This document shows positions 32,314 to 44,640 of a stretch of 64,000 nucleotides of DNA, piece after piece; within the stretch, counting starts at the first letter, position 1, and each line of letters starts with the position of its first letter. Both the position numbers and the translations under genes were made by a program. The stretch is from Timema cristinae (taxonomy: Eukaryota; Arthropoda; Insecta; Phasmatodea; Timematidae): the NCBI GenBank assembly GCA_039000515.1, contig JBCFYV010000860.1, forward strand, positions 1 through 64,000, in the 5' to 3' direction. The notes beneath the pieces are model-generated. The model ran no database searches and was not told the DNA's origin. It saw only the letters and a program-made list of their open reading frames with translations.

Positions 32314-33134
32314 CTGTTAGTAGCCGAGTTAAAAGGTACTATCATTTCTGCATCTCATTATCCATTCCAAGCACCTAATGAAAAAATAATAAATCTAGTA
32401 ATAAAAATGTTCTTTCACATTAATATGCAGAAATTATTTATGATTGTATTTTGATCACATTAATTTATTGGAATGGTACGAGATGAGATATTTATTGTTG
32501 TTTTTTTATTTTATGGTACAATACTAGAATAGTTTAATTTGTATGTAAATAAAAATTAAGTATTTGTATTTTTTTTAAGGTTTCCTTACACATTCGTGTT
32601 TTTGGTCTAGTTTTTAGAGGTGTATGTAATATAGGCTTGTAGCATTTGGCTACAAGCATAGGAGAGTCAGGTCAGGAAAGTATACAACTTACCCCGTTTC
32701 ACCGTCCCTGTGTCTAGGACTACGAGTTGGAGAGAAAAACAACAAAACCGAGCATATCCGTGCCACGAGATAAACTAGCCACTGCCATCAAGGTTCTAAC
32801 GGCGTCCACTAGAGTGCGCCACACAACCAAAGGCGTTCCAAAGAGCCTAAGCTGTGAAGAGAGGTTCTACTATAATCTAGAAGGTTCAAGTTATTTGGAG
32901 TGTATAGTAGAAGTTATTGTCACGCGCATTCCCCCCTTTGTGATCCATATTTATTCCCCCACCATGTATCCTGTTCTCCAATGTTCTCTGGGTTTTCTTG
33001 TATATATAATGCCGACGGGGCAGCTTATCGACACTCTTGGACTTTGCTTTAATGGAGGAATAAGAAGCTAAGGCTTCAGATAGTTAGATTGTAAGAACAA
33101 ATTTCTTTTTCGGCTTAGTATTACTTCATCATTA
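32314..33134. other. No gene recognised
   Basis: A 114-codon plus-strand frame at 32727-33071 has no recognisable domain and crosses a short GC-richer block (32640-32900). I do not call it a gene. Confidence 0.4.
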
Positions 33135-33183
33135 TTAACCTTTGGTTACTCCTTAAAATAAATTTTACACGTTGACTATTCAA

Positions 33184-33198
33184 GGGTCTGTCTGACCC
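33184..33198. repeat. Palindromic motif GGGTC-N5-GACCC, left end of piggyBac
   Basis: GGGTC-TGTCT-GACCC, 45 bases inside the left terminus. The same design occurs at 35254-35266 (GGTC-AACGT-GACC) and 35404-35418 (GGGTC-ACGTA-GACCC). The words CTATTCAAGGGTC at 33176 and 35246 are direct repeats. Confidence 0.8.
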
Positions 33199-33254
33199 TA
33201 CCATAAAAAACACGTTTATTTTGTTTACGAATAGCAATATGGAAATGACACACG

Positions 33255-35108
33255 ATTACTTGTTATCTAAACAGTTTGTACATATAATTATTGAGCAAGT
33301 GTTCCAAATTGGAATTTTACAAGAGCAACAAACATTGTTCGTTTTTCAATCTTTTTTATAAGGGCAAATGCTGCAACGCTTTGTTTAGATGGAACATTAG
33401 AGACATCTGGAACAGATCGTTCAACCAGCGGCAGTTTGAACACCCTTGATGTTATCATACGCAATTGTAAATTCGCTGTCGAGCGTATGGTAGGCATAAC
33501 TCTATGCCAAGCCTGCGAAGGTATTTAGGTCGATTTACTGACTTTCCAGTGACAGCATCATATATAATTTTACTATTTACACCTGTAATATTAACCATTG
33601 CGTAAAATAACACCCTCGGCCACCGTCGAGTGGCCCTGGCGACTGAGAAGTTGGCACACTTTTGGTCCAAGGCGTCAACCCCAACTTTTGTCTCATTGCA
33701 AGATGTGATCATCTCCAGCTTATTGTGTTGATCAGGAACAATCTTGCTATCGTGATGCTAGAAATAAGAACCACAGCTTTGGAATTTTTAGGAACATATG
33801 ATGCCATTGTTAATTTAGCTGTGAAGCCAAACAAAGACGATTCTACTTCTCTTGTTCTATGCGGTAAAAATTCTCTTGGGATCTCTTTCTTATTTGACTT
33901 CACAGTCCCTACATATGTTAGTTTTCGGGACCATAGTTCTTCTACTAATTAGATGGACGAGAACCAATTGACGATAGGGATATTACCATTAGAACTTTCA
34001 ACTGGAGGTATCAAGCGGAGTACAACTTGAGTTGGTAAAAGCTTGTCATTTTTGGTCCGATGTTTTGCCGCGTAATGAGTTTTGGCATCAGTCATCAACA
34101 CTATCTTCAGACCGTATCTGGCAGGTTTTTTTGGCATATACATGTGAAAACCACATCGCCCTCTGAAAGGTGCTAACATCTCATCGACAGTAAGAGTTGC
34201 TCCAGGAGAATAATTATTTTGACAATTACTTATCCATTCAGAGAAAATATTAGATAGAGCCGTTAACTTGTTATCTTTCGCCCTGTCTCTTCTAATGCTT
34301 GCATCATCTAATCTCAAGCAAGATAACGGAAATCTAAAGCGGCAGAGAGTCATTGTACAACGAAACATGTCACGTCCAGTACCATCTGATGCCCAAAGGG
34401 AAGATAAATTTTCATGGTTCGATTTGAATAAGCCCGCCAAATACAGCAATCCTATAAAAGCTCGTAGTTTTATAATAGTTGTTAGGTTTATAAACGTTGG
34501 TCTCCAAATAGTGCGAGATAAATGAGCGCGTTTAAAAATGTTGTACTTTAGTTGAACCTCTTCAATCTTGGTATTTATGTGTAGAATGATAGTCTCAAGT
34601 ATGTGTTCGTCGATTTAGAGATCAAAAACATTCACTAGTGATAGCTCTGGGCCTAAAGTGGATGCTGGTCCTTTAGGTTTTCCCACAGATATGGTTATAA
34701 TATTGTGAGCTGGAGTGTGTTTGGTCCAACGCATACAGTTATTTTTTCCAAAGTAATAGAGCGATGCGCTGTAGAAGACCCAAGCGAAGTATCAATATTT
34801 TCGGAGGCAGGTGGATCTGGGGTGGGGGAAATATCTTCGTCTATCTCCTCTTCAATATCAGTCGAACTGTCGTGATCACTAAATATTTCTTCATCGCTAG
34901 AATCGATATCACTGCAGTCAGCATAATTACGTATACGAGACAAAGCCTTTTCTCTGTTATCAGCAGTAAAAGGCAAAGAAGACGAAGCAGAGGTAGAAGC
35001 ATCTGAATTTTCAGAAATATCCTCCTCTTCAAAAGCATCATCAAGCAAAGCATTCCCAATCTCTTTATTCGTAAGAATATTTCTACTACCCATACCTGCG
35101 GCAAACAA
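33255..35108 (-). pseudogene. piggyBac transposase
   Basis: From 35108 down: an acidic N-terminal region rich in Asp, Glu and Ser (34700-35100), then LWASDGTGRDMF, and TVDEMLAPFRGRC with the first catalytic Asp followed by KPARYGLKIVLMTDAKTHY with the second (34080-34190). VGVDALDQKCANFSVARATRRWP holds the third Asp (33620-33690), and INSKIIYD-type sequence follows. A C-terminal Cys-rich domain is still visible in a shifted frame (CSIC...CCSC, about 33290-33400). Frames change near 34690-34450, 33940, 33710 and 33500. In active elements this enzyme cuts at TTAA and leaves no footprint. Confidence 0.88.
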
Positions 35109-35403
35109 AAAACAAAAATGAAAAAAAACCCAGCAAAAACCTATGCTATAGTGGCGTATAAAAACCTCTTAAAATAATATATATTTTACACTAGAGAAAA
35201 CTATTTAAAATAAAACCAATAGTTTTCACTTACCGACGTCGTTGCTATTCAAGGGTCAACGTGACCTTGTAACTACTGTTATGGCGCGAAATATGCACAG
35301 AGCGGCTGAACACACCCACCATGCGCAATACTGAGAATACACGGGTGGAGGAGCGGGGTTGTCTAAGAGTTATTGTGCGAAAATTGTCTTTCCATAGTTC
35401 ACA

Positions 35404-35418
35404 GGGTCACGTAGACCC
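35404..35418. repeat. Palindromic motif GGGTC-N5-GACCC, right end of piggyBac
   Basis: GGGTC-ACGTA-GACCC, 18 bases inside the right terminus. A related motif lies further inside at 35254-35266. Such subterminal palindromes may be binding sites for the transposase (inference). Confidence 0.78.
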
Positions 35419-35440
35419 ATGAGTAGTAACCAAGGGTTAA

Positions 35441-36591
35441 TTATTTATTTACATATTTAACTTTTACAAAATTCTTGTTTCGGCAATATATTATTAATTT
35501 TGCAAAGGGAAATTTATTATGCATGTATATCTTAGATCGATGTTGAATTTTGTCACGTATGAAAAAAATCGATTATTATATGGATATCGATACTTGATTT
35601 ATTTATGAAGATGTCGAGACTTAGGTTATTTTTGCGGAGATCGATTAGTTTGTGGATATAACTTCTGATCTGAATGTGAGATGTAAGAAAATTTATAATG
35701 AGGGCTAATATTTATATTTTGCAGCCAATTTTGTTTTTTTCATATATAAATATAACAAAAACAGGTTTCATTTGTAGTTTAAAATTTATTCTTGAGAATA
35801 TATCTCTTTACCTTGTTATGATCATCCAATTTAGTTAGGATTTTGTGTATAATGGGAATGTGTATATAGGATTTAGAAAAGATGAGGGAAATTTGAGAAC
35901 TTACCTTTGTAAATAATGAAGATAAAATTTGTAATCTATATTTGTTTACCAGGGTAACGTAACTTAACTAGTTTGTTCCGTGCGGAAATAAATGATTTAA
36001 TTATTATTGTTCTTTTCTGATTCAGGTGTTTTGAGTGAAAAAATGCATTTAACTTTGATATAATTTTTTTTAACTAATCATTCTAAATCTAAAAGAACAT
36101 TATTTGTTTGTCAACTCGACTATCATTATGATTTATTAATATCTCTATATATTGTTCAAATTTATTCATATTCTTATACTTATATATTTAATTATGTTAT
36201 TTATGAATAAATATCAACTATGCAACTTCAAGTTTTCTTTAATGTTAGGTATCTAGATAATACCCATAAGTCCTGTGTGTTTTATTAACCTTTTTTGGGA
36301 TACATTGTAATGCAATAGATTTGACCCTAAGGAGTATTTGAAAGCATTGACCATTTATCATTCTAATTATTTATATATTCAAAAATATATAAATATAATT
36401 AAACATATTTTACTTTATTTAAATTGTACAACCTATTACGTGGCGCTTAAATCACGTCTTCCTCTAAATTATTTACTAGTTAGTTCGCGCCTCGAGGTAC
36501 GATGGCAGCATCTACTGGAGCTAAACTTAAGAAATGTTAACGTCTTTTAACGTAATCCAGACAAGTTAAGATCTTTTAAAGTAATTTCCTC
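35441..36591. other. No gene seen
   Basis: Very AT-rich. ATCGAT-like words recur at 35525-35650 but do not form a clear tandem array. No credible frame. Confidence 0.5.
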
Positions 36592-36680
36592 TTCGAGAAG
36601 ATTCCACAAGCAATAGGTATTTGTGTTCTGAGTTTGTAGGTGTGTAATTTACTGTTAGAAAGGTTCCTTCGAGAAGCTTC
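36592..36680. promoter_or_regulatory. Second cluster of heat-shock-element motifs
   Basis: Two perfect three-block elements: TTCGAGAAGATTC (36592-36604) and TTCGAGAAGCTTC (36668-36680), the second preceded by a further TTC at 36664. No heat-shock gene is nearby on either strand. See the cluster at 15766-15882. Confidence 0.55.
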
Positions 36681-38382
36681 TATTGAACTCAGATATATGT
36701 GACTTTTTGAAACTTCGTATTTTACTGTGCAAATCAGTCGTGGTCTTGAATGGACGTGCTTTAAGCGATCGGTGATTATAAGTTGCTAGGCCCTCGACAT
36801 GATCGTGTTTCGATTAGAATATTAATACCAATATGTTTTCAATTTAAGGAATAAATAGATATCAAACTTTATGTGATATATTATCATTTATTAAAGTCTA
36901 ATGATAAGGAACGAGGCATTATAAGTAAAGCACATAGTTGCATAATAGAAACGATTATTTACGGAGTGACTCTTAAATGATTCTGTTATGTAATATAACA
37001 AATAGCATTCTAACGTGGGGAGGAGAAGTATAGCAAATGGCGATACAACGTGGGGGTTAATATGCAACTATTAACACTTGCCACGAACGCGTAACGTAAC
37101 AACATATATACATAATTTTCTATGAAGACGACCGTCAACATATCATTCCCGCAACCGGTGTGAGTTGCATGCTCTGAGTTTCGAATGTTTATACTCAAGA
37201 CATTCAAAACAAGAACTCCAGCTACTCACTCCTATTGCCCTTTTTTCTACCCTTTTTATGTTATTCATTTGGACCTCCTATTGTGGTTTAGTTTTGCTAA
37301 GGAGGGTTCGGGATTAGAAAAAATACAATTTTATTATACGGTAGATTCAATCTTTTCTATTACCCCTAAAACTGGGGGAAAATAGTATAATTTGAAGAAA
37401 ATAAATAAACATTTCTAACACATAGCATCTACAGTGGCTGCGGAACCGGGAGGTACAGGAGAGGGGGGGGGCACTGCCCCCTCTTGTAAATAATTTTCCA
37501 TCTTTAGTAAATATGCATTCTCTTAGTTATAAGTATTTCAAATCTTCTAATATTATCGGATATGAAGCTGAAAGATGACCTTAAATTAAACTCCAAATAA
37601 CTGCTAGATACATTCAATTTTGAAAAAATTGCTGGCGAAGACCACTCCATATATTTTCTAGAGGTATCTGTAAAAACAAATCTGTCAAGGAGAACTCTAA
37701 ATAACTTTTAGAGCAGACATGTCAAACTTGTTTGACTTTAAGGGCAACATTGAACATTTAAAATAATTAGGGAGTCACATTTCATAAAGTTAAATATTGT
37801 CACCATCATAAATGGGAAAATCTCAATTTAAAATCCATACTATAATAAAAATAAAATTAAGATTACACAAAATGTTAATAAATACCCTATTTTCTTACCT
37901 CAAAATTTAAATGTTTATATTTGCATTAAGTGTGTGAGTGGCTTTAGATCGCTTGTTGAAGTAACGTTCAAAATTGATGACAAATGCATATCGGTAAATG
38001 TGATCGATCGGGTGTTTGTTCCTTTTCATGAGTGAAAACCCACTTTTGTGCTGACAAATATTGTACAAACTTGATGAGCAAATTTAACCTTTTATGGGGA
38101 TCGATCCTTAGTGAGTAATGAGTAAAATTTTGTACACCAACCCACTGGTTTAGTACAGCGTTGGGATTTTCCACGACCCCCTTTCCACATTCGTGGAAAA
38201 TTTACTGTTATTTCCCAGAGTGTTTGGGTTAGGGTACCACCACAAGACCATGTGACGTCGATCGGGGATGAATATAGAGTGGGGTCGCTTGGTTGACTAT
38301 TTATAAGCGTTTGTAGAGTGGATAAAGATGGACAAGTTACAACAACTGGTAAATATTGTTGACGCATGTGTAGACTGTAAAA
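36681..38382. other. No gene seen; dispersed repeat at 37590-37720
   Basis: A short block GAGGGGGGGGGCACTGCCCC lies at 37461-37480. The part 37590-37720 shares AAACTCCAAATA and TTGCTGG.GAAGACCACT with 8300-8480, in the same orientation. No credible coding frame. Confidence 0.5.
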
Positions 38383-39110
38383 TCCACTCGCTTTCACGGA
38401 TTTAAGCGCATCGTCACTGATGGCTCTAAATCTGGAGTCTCCGTGGGATGTGCTTTTGTTGTGAAAGGATCCAATTTTAAATTTGGTTTACCTAAAGAAA
38501 CCAGTGTTTTTACGGCTGAATTATATGCCATTTTTAAATCTTTGTGTTTTGTTTACCGAAGTAGTCACCGTTCTGTCCTCATCTGCACGGATTCCATGAG
38601 TGCTCTGTTGGCATTGTCCACTCTCTACTCCTGGAATCCCCTCGTGCAGATGATACATGAGCAAATTTTAAAAATTGATTCATTAAGCACCCGGCTCACT
38701 TTCTAAAAGTGACTCATCTGGATTTTATTTCATATTGAGACGTTTTTAACATTTCAATACTTTAATATGTTTGTTTTGTCTTTTTAACAATTTTATTACA
38801 CATTGACATGTTTGTTTTGTCTTTTTTAACGTATTATTGTTTTAACATGTTTTGTTATTTTAACGTGTTATATTTTAATAGGTTGTTTGTCTTTTTATTG
38901 AAGTGATACACCTGTGCTTTTTTTTAGCAGGTGTATCACTATTTGTACTAAGAGCTCATTTGAGCACTCGTATGTAGTGTCTCATATGGGATAGTATATC
39001 ATATTGTTAACTATTATTTTATATTCATATAGTTCAAGGTCCTAATGACCTCAATGTGTCGATGGGCCTGTAAAACAATAATAATATTAATAATAATAAA
39101 TAAACATTGA
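38383..39110 (+). mobile_element. 5'-truncated LINE: RNase H piece and 3' UTR
   Basis: Starts in RNase H (CTCGCTTTCACGGATTT). An open frame (38443-38706) carries FTAELYAIF and CTDSMSALLALS, then stops at LTF* just before the GHAG motif. The rest of ORF2 is missing and the 3' UTR follows at once, so there is an internal deletion near 38703. The 3' UTR has a perfect hairpin (38902-38940), the conserved end and a TAATAATAATAA tail. Confidence 0.88.
38902..38940 (+). other. 3' UTR hairpin, best preserved copy
   Basis: AGTGATACACCTG (38902-38914) pairs perfectly with CAGGTGTATCACT (38928-38940) around a T-rich loop. Compare 5081-5119. Confidence 0.82.
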
Positions 39111-39954
39111 TAATTTGTTTCCGATGTTAAAACATGTGTTTTCACAGCCATTAAAAGCACATTTGTCTCTTCCCTTACTAGTCATTTTGTTCTCCAAACT
39201 AGAATCCATCCTTTACCAGACACAGTACCCACTGAATAGATGGTAGTATTTTTTTTATCTCCAGCAATTATGTGTAATGGTGCTCTTTGGGGGGCTGGTC
39301 AGTGATCCGGGAAGGGTGAGGATAGGAGGGTCCTCTAAGTGACATTGTAATCACTTCTTCCTCGCCCTTTCAACTCTCCTTTTTTATAGAGTTTTATTAT
39401 CTTTTACAATGGTGATAGGTCATTTACAACGTTGCCAGTTCCTCTAAGAAAAAACACTCTTTACTTCGGAACCTAAGTCTAATAATGAATGGTTTTGTGG
39501 CGCGAAAACGCGAGTCCAAAATTGAAAGTACGTTTGCTAGCGCTCCTCTGCGGTGAGTGACAGAACTACAGTTTTCATTGTTCTAAAATGGTCTGAGTTG
39601 TTTTTCCCTAGGCTTGGTTCCCTCTAGTGTTGTCCCTTTCTCTATGGTAAAATTGAGCGTGTGGTCGGAATTGGGTAGGTTGGGGGGGTTAACCGCTTGG
39701 TGATTACCTGGCCTTGGGAATTTTTAGGGCTTCAACTTTTAAAAATTCGAGGCTTAACTGTCCACCTGACAATTTTTTTTTTTTACTTCAACAACTTATC
39801 TTATAAATTAATCCTCTCGCTGAACTACTGATTCCTACTGTCTTGTTCGTCTAGTTAAAATATTAACTCTTAATTTATAGGTACAAGTTATCCCTGCACT
39901 ATTTTTAGGCATTTTACATAACTTGAAAGATAACACTCATATTAATTTTTACTG
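39111..39954. other. No gene seen
   Basis: No credible frame. The stretch 39520-39740 is GC-richer but without domain signals. Confidence 0.45.
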
Positions 39955-40130
39955 TGTTTTTTTTAGCCGCAAATGACCTTTATGTGTCGACATGCTTCTA
40001 AAGACTTGTAATAATAATACCTTCACCTATGGAGCATTTTACTTTATATTTAATGTTGTTTAAGGACCCTAACAACCTCATTGTGTCAACAATCTTTTAA
40101 AACATACAAAATAATAGTATTAAAAAAAAT
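39955..40130 (+). mobile_element. Decayed LINE 3' UTR end(s)
   Basis: GTGTTTTTTTTAGC followed by AATGACCTTTATGTGTCGAC and TAATAATAATA (39955-40019), then a second, weaker end (CACCTATGGAGCATTTTACT at about 40022, AAGGACCCTAACAACCTCAT at about 40061). They read as one or two old tails of the LINE family. Confidence 0.55.
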
Positions 40131-41675
40131 CAATGGTGTGTTGATGCGTCTTACTGCTCGCTAAAACCATTTGGAACTTTCCTTTTTCATCCTCTGTTCA
40201 ATAATCTTTATAATATTGTTATTAACTACACTAGCATTCGCCTAAAATGAACTAAATATTAGTTAAAGCTTGAACGGGTAATTAAGATTGTTAACTGAGT
40301 GCGAACCTATTCGAATCTGGCTGAATTGAAGGGTCAAATGATCAGCTTGCCCACAAAGTGTCAACATTGACCCTCTTGATTTGCACGCTAATTGACAGAA
40401 CATGGTGTCAAGACACGTTGTCAAGATTGATCAAGACTGTCATTCCTTTGTGCTATGTTTTGTTGTTTTAACCTTCACCCTGGAACAAGATAAGATACGA
40501 TTATTTCATTCTACTAGAACCTTTATCTGGAGGGGTGGGGTGGGGTGTGGTCTATGGCTCTTATTCCTACCGTTGGTTAAAAATAAGAAACCACGCCAAA
40601 GTCCCAATATATTTAAAATTATGAGGTTGGGTGTGAAGGTAGTGAAATGGAGTGTGACAAGAAATTTTAAATATTATAGAGAAAAAAAAAACACCTTTTA
40701 ATAGGGTATAAAATAAAAATTTAGCAAATAACTAAAAGTGTGAAAGATTTTTTGTTTTAAAATTAAGGTTGAAGTAGAGTTAAGAATTTCAAAAACTAGT
40801 ATAAAAAATGTTTCTAAGTGTGGTATACAATTTAAATACTTGCAAGCGCAAAAAACAAACAAAAAAAAACGGAAAAAACTGGCCTTTAAAAATTGGTTCA
40901 AAGAAATAATATTTCAAAATGTTCTAAGCCAATAGAGGGAAAAACTTCTTGATGTGAAATAAAATTGAAATTTGGCATGTAATTAATTATACCTTTCGGG
41001 ATAACGGAATATGTCTGAATAAATGGAATTTCAAAATTAAAAAAACAGGAAATTAAAGCGAGCGAAATTGATACAACTAATTTATAACAGTATTTACAGT
41101 GTTTTTTAAAATTGAAAGTAGGCAGGCATGAAACGAAACATATCAAATATCTAAATTAGTATTTAAATTCCCAAATGGTAATGTGGGAACTGAAATGGGA
41201 TGGATAGGGGGGTAATAACATGAAATTTCTCCAAAACTATTGGAAAATATAATTTTCAGTGCGGAAGAAAATTTAAATTTGGCAAATTGGTAAAAGGATC
41301 AACTCGGATAGCATAAAAATTTAAAGTTTTGAAAATAAAAAAATAGGGGTCCGGGAAATAGATGAAAAGTTTGGTGGAGGCTCAAAACTGCTAAATTAAC
41401 AGAAACAAATTTTTTTTATGGTATACAGTTTTAATTTCGTAGAGGCAAACGAAAAAACCTACAAATAAAAAGTTAAACAAAAAGGAAATAATATGGGCTC
41501 CTTAGAGCACTACTCTTACATGGTCCTAGCTAGATATCGAAGGATAAGCTATCGCCAATAAAAGCGCGACATAATAACGAGAATAAAAAAACTTATGGTG
41601 ACATAGCTTGGTGAAGATATGTCTATATTAGTCTATTATTTGATTTAACTATTTTATCTAATCACTAGATAGCTG
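40131..41675. other. No gene seen
   Basis: AT-rich; short frames at 40402-40701 and on the minus strand show no domain and have compositions expected by chance. Confidence 0.5.
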
Positions 41676-42160
41676 TTGCCCGCGGCTTTGCTCGCGTGGA
41701 AGTTGATTATATACAAATACGAAAATATACATATGTATTTACAGATTAATTTAAAATATTACGTTACGTTGATGACCATAACTTGACCTCGGATCAAAAA
41801 TAATGCAAGTCCGATACAAACTTTCACCCCCTTTTTCATCCCTTATTAAATAAAATTTCCAAAATTCCTGAAACTCGTATTTATTTGTTTTACGTCAATA
41901 ACCGAAATACAAAATTTTTGTTTATGTAACTTTCAAAATGACGGACTTTCATACATATTATCATATATATTATCATCCCCTATTTTGACCCTTTGGGGTG
42001 GAATTTTCTAAAATCCTTTCTTAGTGGGTGCCTACATAACAAAATGAATATACAGTCCGAATTTCATGCTTGTAGCCTTGATAGTTTGCGCTCGGCGATG
42101 ATGAATCAGTCAGTCAGTCAGTCAGTCAGTCAGTCAGGACATGTTATTTTATAAGTATAG
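41676..42160 (+). mobile_element. RTE-like retroelement 3' piece or SINE with (TCAG)n
   Basis: Begins with GTTGCCCGCGGCTTTGCTCG and ends with a stretch like AATTTCATGCTTGTAGCC, GATGATGAATCAG and about seven TCAG units (42107-42137). This layout (a CCCGCGG..TTCGC..GCGTGG head and a short tandem tail after a GATGAT word) is common in arthropod RTE-related LINE ends and their SINEs. No coding part is left. The family assignment is tentative. Confidence 0.5.
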
Positions 42161-43823
42161 ATTTAAATGAATGAGTCTTATTTTATTATTTCAAATTATC
42201 ACAAGCTTCCTGGCAAAGACAGGCTTAGGTACTAGCAAAATAATAGTAATTTTGTAAGCTTATACTTTTAAGATAGTTTTTTTTAACCATCCTTTGAAAT
42301 GATATGTTATTACACCCAAAATAATTTTAAGATTTATCAAAAGTAATGTGTGATTGATGAATACTGTACAAGTTTTAAAATATATAACCTTACCTAAAAA
42401 AAATACTTGATATTGTTTTTAGCGTTTTTATAACGTTCTTAAAAGATTGTATTCACAATTTTATTTTTTCCTCTCGATTTTGAAATAATATGTAAGCAAA
42501 CCATACTGCTGATAAAAGCTTAAAATGGTGACATTTAATAGCCCTTAATAAAAATGAAAAATAACCCCGTATAAAAATGAAATCTGAAGTTTTAAAATAT
42601 CTTATCCGAAATTTTCTAGCCGTCGAGGTTGGTCTCATACGCGGTATTAGTTGTAGTTGTTCCTGGTAGATCGCATTGTATTACTAATAGATCTAAACTC
42701 TTGGCAACTATAGGCTCCGGGCAAAGTGCAGACGATATTTGAATTTACGACACATTTTTAAGTTCTTGCAGGAAAAAATCCAAGCGGCATCATTTTTACC
42801 GCGGTCAAATACTAGAAAATCCTCAAACATAACTCACTGTTTCTCGTAAACTACTGGGACAATCACAGCAGTTTTTTTCCTTCAGAATTGTTGTAAAAAC
42901 CTTAAAAGACAAGAGGATAATATTAAAATTCCCATATTCCAATTGGTTTGCTTTGAACAATTTTGTTTTTCTAATGAAAGTACTATAAGGTTTTTACTGC
43001 ATACATATCTTACTTTGTGTAAAAGGTTTTTCCTAATTGAAATAGATGGGTAGTATAACTGAATGAAATCATCGCCATGAACTGGTTTTAATTTTGTTAA
43101 AGACTAATTCCTTTTAACAACAATACTTTTCACAGTTTGGTGTGTTTTAGTTCCGAGCTCTTCACGCGCCAGGTTTTGGATGGACTAAATATAATTCCGT
43201 TCCCACATTTATTTATTTTTCGATCCACTATTACTATCTTTACAATCATTATTATTATGTTAAATACTTTAAATCAATTTTGGTTGTGCACTCTATAATA
43301 ATATTCCACCTTTCTTATAAATGAGTGAATAGACAAATCTTAAATTATATAATTGAGGAGTTCTATGTAAAAGGGGCCCATATCGACAAACCATTTTTTG
43401 AGAAAAAAGGCCCTTAAAGATGTACGATATTTGCTACATTTACAATAAGTTTTTCAAAATTTAAGAAATTTTTGAAACATTGGTATACATATTTTGGAAA
43501 TTAAGTCACTCATAATTTCCTGCGTGTTTTATATACATGCGTTATTAAATAGTATATTATGGCCTGCAAGTGCCCTTTTTACATAGAACAAGTGTCAGAG
43601 GCCCTTTTTACATAGATCACCAATTTTTAATGAGGTTTTTAAACATGGAACATGTTAAGGGTGACCTACGTGGAAATAATGATAAATGTATTTTGAACAA
43701 ATAGTAGCTACATTTTTTTTAATGTGTAAGATATTCACTAAAGCAATGTTTTAGATAATTAAAAATTAAATAAACTTGTTTTTCTGTGAAATGCAAAATT
43801 TTTAGTCTTCTTTGGTTGAATTA
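42161..43823. other. No gene seen; short direct repeats
   Basis: GCCCTTTTTACATAGA occurs twice about 30 bases apart (about 43572 and 43601), and related words occur at 43367-43425 and 58590-58790. These may belong to the same element as the protein remnant at 43824-44640. Confidence 0.4.
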
Positions 43824-44640
43824 TTAATCAAAAATATTTTTATCCACACATGTCACATTGTCAGAACTTTTTTTTCCTAAGATTTCTTCGAACCAGTGAA
43901 CTTGTTCATATTCCAAAAACTTTAAAAGACTTCTCACGTATGTTTTTTTAGCTGGAGTTAGCCTAACTGGTTCAACTGGATGAAGTAACAACCCCAGGTC
44001 GTTAGGTAGCTTAAAATAACTAAAAGGAAGATATGGACCTGTAAACGACCTGAAACAAAAACACATCCCGTCACAGAGTAGCTGAGACGCTGGTAGAACT
44101 GTCTTTTGAAAATTTGTTCTTTTGCTTTAAGCTTTTGAGATCCAGCAATATTTTGTAGTCCTTAAGCCCATTTTTGTATAATAGCTGCGTCATTCTTTTT
44201 AATAATAAATGGGGATGGATTGACTTGGCATTTTTCAAATATTTTCACATAGGACATAGTCTTTAAGAGTAGCCACTTTTTCAATTTTTTTGCAAATGTT
44301 TACTTTATATACCAAAGTTTCGGTCACAATGGTTGTACAAATGACCTCGCATTGGAAAAAATATGAGTTAATCTTTTACTTTCAGTTTCATGGAACCCAA
44401 CTACTAACTGTTGATACTGTCATATTTTTATTCTGTCCCCCTTTTCCGTCAGAAAAGAAAATAATTTCTCGATTATCAAATTCTTCTTGTAACTTATGCA
44501 TAATAAAGTCGTAAACAAATGAACAAAACAGTCCTGGAGTTTTTTTTTTTTTAGATCAGTTTTTAAAAGGTAATAGAATGCACTGCTATCGTCATTGAAG
44601 CATTGTACATTAACCAGGAAAGCCACATAACCCTCTTATA
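43824..44640 (-). pseudogene. Transposon-associated protein remnant with SDGxGGQNKN motif
   Basis: Minus-strand frames in order: DDSSAFYYLLKTDLKKKKLQ (about 44540-44600), then VYDFIMHKLQEEFDNREIIF and FSDGKGGQNKN (about 44425-44510). After an unreadable stretch comes FTGPYLPFSYFKLPNDLGLL, then PVRLTPAKKTYVRSLLKFLE (about 43900-44050). From general knowledge, many arthropod genomes carry a multicopy protein family with an SDxCGGQNRN core and a C-terminal P(I/L)...KK.DL..LL.F.P region; the order fits, but I cannot name the family. LINE copy C is inserted at its upstream edge (44665). Frames are broken several times. Confidence 0.55.

Larger units (their letters stand above)
33135..35440 (-). 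mobile_element. piggyBac element, complete ends, dead
   Basis: TTAA at 33135-33138 and at 35437-35440 flank the element, as expected for piggyBac target duplication. The terminal inverted repeats are CCTTTGGTTACT (33139-33150) and, on the other strand, CCCTTGGTTACT (35436-35425), with one mismatch. The element is about 2.3 kb, which is normal for the family. A degenerate transposase gene lies inside on the minus strand. Confidence 0.9.

Noticed and set aside
32727..33071. 114-codon plus-strand frame
   Set aside because: No recognisable domain, no neighbour or splice context, and composition compatible with chance; left as unsupported.
42107..42137. CRISPR-like or satellite array in the TCAG repeats
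   Set aside because: The units are 4 bases with no spacers, forming a simple tail of a retroelement piece.
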